Part shown: positions 55,966-64,000 of the stretch, piece after piece | How positions within the stretch are numbered: the first letter of the stretch is position 1 | Layout of the letters: each line of letters opens with the position of its first letter | Assembly (NCBI GenBank): GCA_025529335.1 | Contig: JAMYHX010000029.1 | Location: 107,759 to 171,758 of the forward strand | Length of the DNA: 64,000 nucleotides | Source: Rhizopus sp. PT2906 | Taxonomy: Eukaryota; Mucoromycota; Mucoromycetes; Mucorales; Rhizopodaceae | Direction of reading: 5' to 3' | Notes under the pieces: generated by a model | Databases searched by the model: none | The model's input: only the letters and a program-made list of their open reading frames with translations | Told to the model about the DNA's origin: nothing | Program-made: the position numbers and the translations under genes

Positions 55966-57217
55966 TACTCCCTTTAGTATACAGCACAAAAGGGTATGAG
56001 TAATTTAATCCCAGTTAGAAGAACCATAAAGATTAGCCATCCTAAATGCTCGCTAAGATACATTTTAGTCAAATTCGATTTTCATCCTTTTGGTAGACAG
56101 TGGTTTTTATTTTACACGTATCAAGATTCATTTTTCATTCGAGCTTTTGACCATTCCATGTCTGCAAATACATTGATAGGCATCCTCATTGTCGCTTATC
56201 GTTCGTAACATAAGAAGAATTATTGGCATTTTTTATTCATGTCACCATGGGTATTTTACTTGTAAACAGAATATAAATCAATATTTGTATTATATAAAAA
56301 CGCTATGATCGTAAATATAGTAACTACTATAATCCTTTCAATTGAATTAATTGCAACAGAATGGTTGCTGTCAAATAAGGCACATCACTATGATAAATGG
56401 AAATGAAAAAGAAAGAAACCTACAAAACAGTCTATATGACTTTATCATTTCAAAGTGTTAGCTGTAGAATAAACTATTACAACACAATTATTTAATCTGG
56501 TTCTTTTTTCCTTTCTCTGGGGTTGTTGAATTTAGAGAGCATTTTTATGTTATTATTGATATTCATTTACAATAAATCTTCCGCACTTAACATTATTTGC
56601 ATGTGATTAAATTTATGTCAGTTCATTTCAGTAAAGGAAGCACACTCTAATCGAAAGTCCATTGTCACTTGTTTTATTTATAGTTGACGGCCGTTTTTTG
56701 ACTTAGTCTACGAAATAAACAAGTGAAGTTGATTGAATTCAATTGCAAGAATATCCTACAGATACCCATGGCCACTCATACTAGGAATTAATGGACTTAC
56801 TGGGGCCTTGACTGGCTCACAGGAGGTAAACCCTCGTCATGCACATGTGATCATCACCTTACATGCACGAATACAGTGCAATGTCTTTGCATGCACAACT
56901 GCTTCCACCTTCCCTTTTCTGTTGATAACCTGCTTTTCTTTTGCCTGGACAAGCTCTTTCGCAGGCTATCCAAAGCCTCCGACGACAGTTGCCAAATGAA
57001 ACAATAGCAGATAACCATTTTATATCCTGAATGCCTTAATCATCCATTGCATATCAAACCGTCTCTTCAAGATCCTTTTATCATCTGGTCCTCATTATAA
57101 GGTTTTTTTTTTTCTTCACTCTTTGTATTGGCCCGGACAATTTTTGATCTGCGGAACTGTAGGCTTTTTTAAATTTATTTTTTGTTTAAACTACTAAACT
57201 TTTCTTTCTTCAAAAGA
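55966..57217. other. repeat tail and upstream region of phosphatase-like gene
   Basis: The sequence at 55985-56600 has no counterpart after copy 1, so it may be an insertion. An open stretch at 56733-56999 (phrase PLILGINGLTGALTGSQE) has a possible 5' splice site (gtaaac) after it but no clear family; it is not called as a gene. T-rich leader before 57218. Confidence 0.35.
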
Positions 57218-58537
57218 ATGTCAATAGCCAAATTACCTCAACTGATACCCCCATTCCGTTTTGCTATGGTAGAAGAAAACCTCTTTCGTGGGGGTTATCC
57301 CAAACCTCGAAATAAGCGATTCTTGAAAAGGTAAAGAAAAAGACAGGGTAGCATAATAAGCAACTTATACAACTCTCGAATAAAACAGACTTCAACTAAA
57401 GGCAATACTTTCACTTATTCCTGATAAGCTAATGCCAGAGATGCAGCAGTTTTGTGAAGAGAATAATATTCAACTAATACATTTGAATGTGGATAAAATG
57501 AAAGAAGACAACATTCCTCTCACATATAATAAAACCTTAATGGCTTTACAAGTAAGACATATAAAATAAAAAGAATAGAGATTAGCAAACTGAACACGAC
57601 AAACATATAGTTTATTATAGATCCAGTCAATCATCCACTCTATGTTCATTGTTTAGACGGTGCAAACGTTACTGGCCTAGTCATTGCCTGTTTACGAAAA
57701 CTACAAATGTGGAGCAACTCAAGTGCGATGAATGAATATGCACGGCATTTGCACACTAATGTGATATCAAGTGAAGAATTCGAATTTGTTGAAAACTTTA
57801 AAAACTTTGAAGTAACCATACCAATTACACTTCCTCAATGGCTCTGGGGCGGACAAGTGAAATTCAGAAAGCATACCAGTCTACGACTCAAGTTTTTGAA
57901 CTCGGAAATGATGACAGAGGAGGAACGAGAGCTGAAGAACTTGAAGGAGAAGAAAGAAAAAGAAAAAGAGGATTATTATAAAAAAAGAAAGAATGGTAAA
58001 TTATTAATCCACAGGAAAGGCTGCAATGAACTAAAGATATACATAGATTTACTTGACAACCTATTTGAACCTACCTCGCCGGTAGTAAGCAGGCATAGAC
58101 CAGGCACAAACAATGCCGTCGTAGGAGGCAATAATAATAATACTATCAACAGTCTATCGATATCATCTAATAATACAAACACCACACCACCTTTGCCAAA
58201 ACCTACGGCGACCATGATAGATGATCCAATAGTCAATCCACCACAGTCAAGAAGCAAAAAAGAAATGGAGAGCACAAAGGACTCTTACTTGGTTGATGTA
58301 GATGTAGATGTCGATGGTGTCATGATGGACGGTCTTGATCAAGTGGAATACTTGAAGCGTAATGTTGCGAATTCATCTAGTGCTCGGTTCTATATGAATC
58401 TTGATGACTATAACATGCTCTTGACTGATGAAGAGCTAGCGGAGATTTATGAAGCGGAAAAAGGAACAAGATTTACGACAGAGACTATTAGTCGAACACT
58501 AGAAGCGTTAGCATTAGAAGGACTCACTGATTTGTAA
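57218..58537 (+). CDS. Siw14/Oca-type phosphatase-like protein lacking the catalytic Arg
   Basis: Three exons. The start at 57218 gives MSIAKLPQLIPPFRFAMVEE and then NLFRGGYPKPRNKRFLKR, the usual opening of plant and fungal atypical dual-specificity phosphatases. Exon 2: LQLKAILSLIPDKLMPEMQQ and QLIHLNVDKMKEDNIPL. Exon 3: PLYVHCLDGANVTGLVIACL. The active-site loop should read HCxxGxxR(T/S)G; here the Arg is Val while the Cys is kept. In yeast some Oca proteins are also non-catalytic and work in a complex linked to inositol pyrophosphate signalling (family knowledge). A coiled, Lys/Glu-rich stretch (ERELKNLKEKKEKEKEDYYK) and an Asn/Thr-rich linker follow, with a conserved-looking helical C-terminus. 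About 400 residues. Confidence 0.85.
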
Positions 58538-58617
58538 ATGAACATTGTGTGTAAATATATATTTGATTGATACAGTGTATGATTGTGTATGTACAAGATA
58601 TAAAAAACAAAGCTATG

Positions 58618-59794
58618 TTACAAGCTAACATTATAATGCATTATCATGCCTTCACTCTCTCTATCTAAATAACCAAACTTCCATTGGCCAGATTCTTTAA
58701 ATTGTAATGTAACTGTATAAAACGATGCAGGATAAAGACGTACTTGATGCGTTCGTTTGCCATTCAAAGTTACCCTAGCATTTTCCCATTTCACATATTG
58801 AGTATCCCAAAAAGTACCCCAGCCGATAAGGTGCCAAACGACCTTTTTCTTTTTGAATACGAGATCTACAGGAGAAGAATTGACGAGGCCATTGATAGCA
58901 TGAAATCCATTGATCGTACTATGCATTCCTGTAGCTTCCTTTAACTTTGCTTTATCATAAAGAGCAGAGACTGATTTATCGAAATATACTGATTGACGCT
59001 CATCTGATACTAAAGAACACATGAGTATATGCTTTTATCAAAAGATGATGGAAACTTACTGAACAAACAAGTGACAACTTCCTCATCAGATAAGGTGCCT
59101 GGTCTGTATACTATTATTGCGCCGTACAGACCAGCATAGATATCGCCTTCTGATATATGAGAGTGATAACCCCAAACGACAGAGTTCTCATCTGTTGGCC
59201 CAGGGCCAGCCCTGGGAGGCACAGTCCAGGTATATGTAAATTTCTGATTTGGTTCTATAGCGGCCTTTTCGTATCCGTCTTTAAAAATGGCACCTTCACT
59301 CTCAAATTCATAAAATACGCCCTGTGTGTAATGAGTAACTTGTAATATTAATAATAAACTATTTTGGGCTTACATGAGGATGCATAGTCACAGGTCGAGT
59401 GGCCTTATTCCAAAAATGGACTACAATGGTATCTCCAACTTCAGCTCTCAAGACGGGACCCATATTTCCTTGCCACTGAGACTTTTTCTTCTTTTTGGTA
59501 AAGGTACTGTCTGTATATTCGTAGTAAAGTGACTTGTAATACTTTGTACCAAGACCATTTTTGACTACAAATAAGGATAAGTTCTCTCTTTCTGATAAAG
59601 CAAGTATTTATTTTACCTGGAACCTTGTTCTTTAAACTATGAATAGCATAATCCCATATTTCCTCCTCTGCAGTCATGTAGAAAGTGCGTACTTTGCCAG
59701 AAGGTTTTTCATACACTTCCTTTTTCAAGATGTCAAAATAGTCTACTGCATAGACAATATTTATAATAATGCATAAAAGAAGAAATAGTCTCAT
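58618..59794 (-). CDS. short multicopper-oxidase-like secreted protein, second copper set missing
   Basis: Signal peptide MRLFLLLCIIINIVYA. Cupredoxin domain 1 across several exons: RTFYMTAEEEIWDYA, GPVLRAEVGDTIVVHFWNKA, then TMHPHGVFYEFESEGA and WGYHSHISEGDIYAGLYGAI, IVYRPG. HPHG and YHSH are the N-terminal copper-binding pairs of ceruloplasmin/ferroxidase-type oxidases. The second cupredoxin domain is recognisable (VVWHLIGWGTFWD, VRLYPASFYTVTLQ, GQWKFGYLDRESEGMI) but where active enzymes have HxHG and HCHxxxH it has HLIG and FGYLDRESEGM, so type 1 and trinuclear ligands are lost. At about 320 residues it is far shorter than usual fungal oxidases (500-600). Copper binding or a structural role is possible; oxidase activity is unlikely. 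Confidence 0.75.
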
Positions 59795-59983
59795 TATTTA
59801 ACAGTAAAGAAAGATAAAGAAGTGTCTAAAATATTCTCTCTCTCTCTCTCTCCTCTTCTCTTTTCTTTACACTATTATCACCCGATATTTTTTTCAAAAC
59901 TTTTTAAAAGAAAAAAAGAAGGGCTTAAGGTGGGCTTCAAAAAAAGGGGGGTGCCTCAATTTAAATAACCGCCCCTTTTTTTA

Positions 59984-61162
59984 TTATTTTTCCTTTATGA
60001 TGATCTGTGTAGGCTGTAGATAAGATGACTCTATTATTTCACCCTTATTTCTTAATACAACTCGTAATCCATCGTAAGCGGGAGACACTTTCATTCCTTC
60101 TTTAGCTTCTAACTCCTTCAATTTCTTTTCCAAGTCATCATGGTCTATTCTATGCGTAAATCCAACATAGTATGATTTGGATGCTCGAGCTTGTCTAGTT
60201 GCTTCAATAGATTGCTCTAATGAAAAGTGAGATGGATGAGGATCGGTTACTGTAGACATCATTAGTTAAAGCATATAGATGTATATTGCACTTACATCTT
60301 AGACAGTCTACAATGAATACTCTTGATTTATCCTGAATCAATTCCATTGTATGCGGAGGGATATAGCTTGTATCTGATATGTAGCTTACACCATCAAACT
60401 TGAAGCCATAACAGTAATAAGGCTCCTTTGTTGTCAGATAAATGCCATGATGTACTAAAAATGACCCTCTAGTTTTACGCTATGATAACACTCTTTAACC
60501 GTATACCTTCAAGAGGTGTGAATTCTAGTCCCTCAATAGTGAATGACTTGTTTGCATCAAACACATGATATTTAAAATCTGCTACTTGTCCACCTCCTGT
60601 GGCTAGCAAAGAGTCGACTAGATAAGGAAATGTTCTTGTAACTACCTCCATTGCTTCAGATGATAGATATACATTGATATGAGATTGAATTGAACTGCCC
60701 AGGGTCCACCCTCTCAAATCATCTAGTCCATAACACGCATCAGCATGGCCATGAGTCAAGATGACACCATCCAGCTCACGTATGCCATAATGAGGGAGTA
60801 TGGTGATTGCACTTGCTATATAAAATAAAATCAGGGCCATCTGTTATTATCATAATCGTTATCATCATTACTGTAAAATGTTTTTCCACAGTCTATCAAC
60901 ACATTTCTGACATAAAGAAGTGAATATACATATACATGACCATTACTATCATAATCTACCTCAGTCGTGATTCAGGTGGATCATCATGCTTTCGAAATCT
61001 AACAATCAAGCAAGTATTTTTCCTATTATTTTTATGACCCTCAAGTGTCATTGCAGATAAACAAACCGAGCAAGACTTTGCAGGGTCTGTAAGACAAGCA
61101 ACAGTTGGTACTGAGCTAGAAGTGCCTGTTCCCAAAAATATAATATCTTCTACTGTAGCCAT
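59984..61162 (-). CDS. MBL-fold metallohydrolase (PhnP-like)
   Basis: Metallo-beta-lactamase fold hydrolase. The start at 61162 gives MATVEDIIFLGTGTSSSVP; two codons earlier there is another Met. The first exon has a C-x(n)-C-xx-C segment (ACLTDPAKSCSVC) and NTCLIVRF. The following exons give LIDCGKTFY, ELDGVILTHGHADACYGLDD, where HxHxD is the zinc motif, then SFTIEGLEFTPLE and YYCYGFKFDGVSYISDTSYI, ending with HPSHFSLEQSIEATRQARA and YYVGFTHRIDHDDLEKKL. The GHADACxGLDDLR phrase matches the PhnP/lipoate-associated group that includes fungal and plant proteins of unknown substrate. About 330 residues, five exons. Cyclic phosphodiesterase activity is only a possibility. Confidence 0.85.
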
Positions 61163-61269
61163 TATCAATCAAAAGAAGGAAAGAAAGAAAGGGATGCCTT
61201 TATTTCATGACAAAAAAAAGGATGCGGTATTTCAACTCAGTTGATAATGATGTAACTATGCCACAACGT

Positions 61270-62338
61270 CTACTGCAAAAGACGCGTTGCCTCTGTCGGC
61301 TCAGGTGCTCCGTCCAAGTCACTGATATTCAATCGCTTATTTCTAAAGTGCCAAGCAATGCACATAGTAAGCAATACGCCTTGCAGGATGCAGGTAGCTA
61401 AATAAGGTATCCATGCTGTCCAGTTGGTTCCTGGACGGACGATTAGTGCATACATAAACAGTACAGTTCCAGGTGTCTGTAACATCATCATTGGAATACT
61501 CAAGGCACCTACAACCTAGTCTGTATTACAACCTAGTGTCTGCATATTATTATCCTTTTTTTTTTTTTTTTTTTACTTTGCTATTCCATGTCTTCCATAT
61601 CTGCGGGATGTATTGAAAGGAAGCAAATAGCATACTTAAAACGCCCAAGAATCCAGCCCAGTAGTTGGTTAACCAGTGCTCAGGCCCGCCCACAATAATC
61701 AAGAGCAATACAGAAATAAAGAACGAAATAGCGAGATGTCCTATACAAAGAGTTGCCACTAAAAGCGACATCTTCCATTCTGCAGAAATGGGTGGCTGAA
61801 TTTTGTTAGGAAACTCTAAATGAAGACTTGTGGGTGCATGAGGTTCTCTCTTTTTGTTTTCTGGAAAGTAAATCAAGTACAGGAGAAACCTAAGAGAGGA
61901 AACGTTAAATAGGGTTATTCTTGCAGAAAAGTTAACTTACACAAGACAAAACATGGACCACTGAATTCCAATCTGCACAATTCCCATAAGTCCTTCGAGA
62001 CATGCTCCTGTGGACTAGATATAGAAAACATATAAATATAGCATCCTGGAATGATAAACTAGAGGGCTTACAAGAGACTTGCAGCACACGATAGCATCCC
62101 ACTGAAGGACAATGATGTTTAAAAGGCTTGAAGAGGAGGATATGACACCCAACAAGAGAAACCACGCACTAAATCCTTCGCTTGTTTTGTTTGCAATAAT
62201 ACGATAATGTTGAGGTAAATAAGATACAACTATACCAAAGCACAAGAATATTGTAATCATCAAAGTTGTCTTGTCGTCAAGTGGTACACATTCTCTTGAT
62301 CCTTTCACCATCTCTGTTGTCTGAAAAATAGGCTGCAT
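61270..62338 (-). CDS. PQ-loop membrane protein
   Basis: Seven-helix protein of the PQ-loop (MtN3/cystinosin/Ypq) superfamily. Exon 1: MQPIFQTTEMVKGSREC, LMITIFLCFGIVVSYLPQHY with the first PQ motif, RIIANKTSEGFSAWFLLLGV and SLLNIIVLQWDAIVCC. Later exons: LEGLMGIVQIGIQWSMFCLV, a cytoplasmic loop (FPENKKREPHAPTSL), LVATLCIGHLAISFFISVLL, then FASFQYIPQIWKTW with the second PQ motif, and GALSIPMMMLQTPGTVLFMY. Four exons, about 300 residues. Relatives export cationic amino acids from vacuoles or act at the ER-Golgi; the SEGFSxWFLxLG signature suits the vacuolar type, but substrate is unknown. Confidence 0.85.
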
Positions 62339-62469
62339 AATAAAGCAAAAAGAAAAAGTCCATTAAATTTGTGTGAATCTTTTTCGAGGATAAACGTTTT
62401 TCAGAAATTATTGGCACACAACATAAGCTCAATAACTCTAATACTAATATGTAATTGTTGATCTAAAAT

Positions 62470-62724
62470 GCTAAAGTTGACGAAAGGAGGACAAGAGATG
62501 TGGTATTAGCTCTTTGAGCCGCGCTTTATTTATTCGAAATAATATAAAAATTAAACGACATGTTTCTTTATCCTTTTCAAGGCGTGCAAGCCAATTTTTT
62601 CTTCTCCTTTTTTTTTTATGTATACATATAATAAATGGGAGGGTCTTTACCCATAGCCAAATATACGGATATACCATGAGGCTGAGAGTACCACATCTTT
62701 TGTCCTCCTTTCGTCAATTTTAGC
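62470..62724. repeat. 36-bp inverted repeat pair
   Basis: The segment 62470-62505 and the reverse complement of 62689-62724 are alike at 34 of 36 positions (gctaaa-ttgacgaaaggaggac core), 183 bp apart. The right arm lies inside the recombinase-like reading frame below. It may be the end of a DIRS-like element, which carry inverted repeats, or a local fold-back. Confidence 0.75.
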
Positions 62725-63168
62725 ACTGCTGGTCGTTCCTACACCAATTCCAGTTGACTCCAGTCGGATTCCAGATATGGTATTGTTCTCCACAATCGAA
62801 GAAAAAATTGATTCATTGATGGTGGTGCTATTTGCTTGTTGGTGTGGTGGTTTGAGATAAAGTCTTTCAAATGTGTTTGCTTCTAAGCTCCAATGGGCGT
62901 GTTGTTTGATCTTTTGGATATCCGTGCCAAGTTGAAATGCTTTGGTGCTACTTGCTGATCGTAATGTATGAGGGCCATAGATATTGGTATTAATGCCTGC
63001 TGCCTTTATGTTTCTCTTCACAATGTTAGCAACTGTAACACGGCTGACAAACTTTATCTTCTCTGGTTGGGCAAGGTTGGCAAGGAAGAGTGTATGATCT
63101 GCTGGTAATACTGATCGCAATTGCCGGGTCTTGTTCACAAACTCAAACGTGGCTCTTACTGGGCACAA
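62647..63168 (-). pseudogene. tyrosine recombinase fragment (DIRS/Ngaro-like)
   Basis: Minus-strand frame beginning LPHLCPVRATFEFVNKT after a stop codon. It contains the C-terminal half of a phage-integrase-type recombinase: TVANIVKRNIKAAGI, YGPHTLRSASSTKAFQLG and QHAHWSLEANTFERLYLKP. The HxxR, H/W and final Tyr fit the catalytic set R..HxxR..H/W..Y; the N-terminal half with the first Arg is not in this frame. The pattern is typical of DIRS and related retroelements, although Cryptons share it. The frame ends at 62647 after the inverted-repeat sequence. Confidence 0.65.
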
Positions 63169-63319
63169 GTGTGGTAGCTAATCGTTCCAAGTTTTGCTAC
63201 TTTTGACTGGCTTTCCTTAGGTTGACGGATATGTAATGTCATTCCAGTAACAATAATTTGGATAGATGCTGTACAAATTATGATAAGCTCTTTGAATACT
63301 CTATAAGTCCATTTCAATG

Positions 63320-63813
63320 CTAAATACAACAGGAGCGCTTTAGTTTTACAGGTTTGTCTGTTTGTTTGATCAAATATAAAGCCTTTTTTATATCATCAAT
63401 ATCTACTCTTTGCAAGGCATATGTTCTAACGACTAGTGAAGCAGAATCAAGCCAAGTGTGTTTAGTATCAAGGTACAACGGGTTGAGTGGTTTGAAGTCA
63501 TTTTCACTAAATCTTGAGCTGTAAAATTGCCATGGAAGAGTTGAAGTATCTTTGTAGTATTAGTTGATGATTCAATTTCCAGCTTCATAGCCTTGTTGTG
63601 CTTTGTTAATGAAGATCTGTTCGATCGCTGAAGTTTCAATACTTGTGGAAATTGTGCCAGGTAATTGTTGTAGAGCTGAATCGACAAATGTATCAATTTT
63701 GTCGAACTTGAACCAATGAATCCGCTATTGGCCAAAACTTCAACGTGGCCAATTCTAAAAACAAGCTCAAAAGTTGACGTTTCATAGTTCGTTTTTCTTT
63801 GAACAAATGCCAC
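63320..63813 (-). pseudogene. broken coding fragment, unknown family
   Basis: One frame runs from MAFVQRKTNYETSTFELVFR to FTAQDLVKMTSNHSTR, and a second frame takes over with LYLDTKHTWLDSASLVVRTY and ALQRVDIDDIKKALYLIKQT before a TAG at 63320. The two join naturally with a single frameshift. No domain recognised. It may belong to the same element as the recombinase fragment or to an amplified Mucorales gene family. Confidence 0.4.
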
Positions 63814-64000
63814 TGGCTTATTCTAGTAGAGGAATCTTGATTTGTCCGCACAATCGTCCACACGATTAGAATCGTGGATAAACACGAAAAAGCTAGTTAC
63901 TAAAAACCAGTGTTCCTGTAATATTACTGTATTTTTATTAATTATTGACATTAATTTTATAAAATGTTGTCATAAAATAAAAAATTATTTGCGTAAAAAG

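Overview
The window is fungal nuclear DNA, most likely from a Mucorales mould (Mucor/Rhizopus/Parasitella type). Evidence: AT-rich DNA; genes split by many short GT-AG introns (about 45-60 nt); one gene per transcript on both strands; an intact GDP-mannose 4,6-dehydratase gene, fitting fucose-containing cell-wall polymers; a GPI-type chitin deacetylase; and decayed transposons. All identifications are by eye from translated exons and family motifs; no database search was possible. Exon joins were checked by reading frame for most genes, but exact ends of some introns are inferred.

Layout. 0.7-6.1 kb: SAM methyltransferase copy A (-), UTP18 (+), GDP-mannose dehydratase (-). 6.3-10.5 kb: zinc-cluster/PAS transcription factor (-) with decayed duplicate zinc exons behind it, then a repeat and a broken gene. 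11-17 kb: DHA1-type MFS transporter, PH-domain protein, AAR2 splicing factor (all +). 17.8-20 kb: tRNA-Thr(TGT) followed by a pile of at least five LTR ends. 20-23.7 kb: gene desert holding a near-perfect 84-bp-arm hairpin element. 23.7 kb: a cysteine-rich secreted peptide with a defensin-like pattern. 24.3-27.1 kb: prohibitin and VPS27 (-). 27.2-29.3 kb: a second copy of the repeat and a broken zinc-finger gene. 29.5-46.9 kb: the dense core, with a DUF202 protein, BCD1, phosphatidylinositol transfer protein, GatC, chitin deacetylase, a Cti6-like PHD protein, a tricalbin, ribosomal protein S17, DPM3, an MBOAT acyltransferase and methyltransferase copy B (+). 47.2-51.6 kb: TSR3, a Fanzor/TnpB-like remnant, a MULE-like remnant and CDC73. 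51.6-57.2 kb: repeats, including a ~0.6 kb direct repeat and a 29-A tract. 57.2-62.3 kb: a phosphatase-like protein without the catalytic Arg, a short multicopper-oxidase-like protein lacking its second copper-ligand set, an MBL-fold hydrolase and a PQ-loop protein. 62.4-64 kb: tyrosine-recombinase retroelement debris.

The intact genes are mostly housekeeping: ribosome biogenesis (UTP18, BCD1, TSR3, S17), transcription/splicing (CDC73, AAR2, PHD protein), mitochondrial function (prohibitin, GatC), membrane lipid and ER functions (PITP, tricalbin, MBOAT, DPM3), endosomal sorting (VPS27) and cell wall (GMD, chitin deacetylase). Many neighbours are tail to tail with 16-80 bp between them (UTP18/GMD, PITP/GatC, S17/DPM3, phosphatase/oxidase). 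The most unusual items are the defensin-like peptide, the Fanzor-like fragment, the LTR cluster beside a tRNA gene, the hairpin element, very small exons (8, 11 and 15 nt, plus a first coding exon holding only ATG), and two enzyme-family proteins that appear to have lost their active sites.
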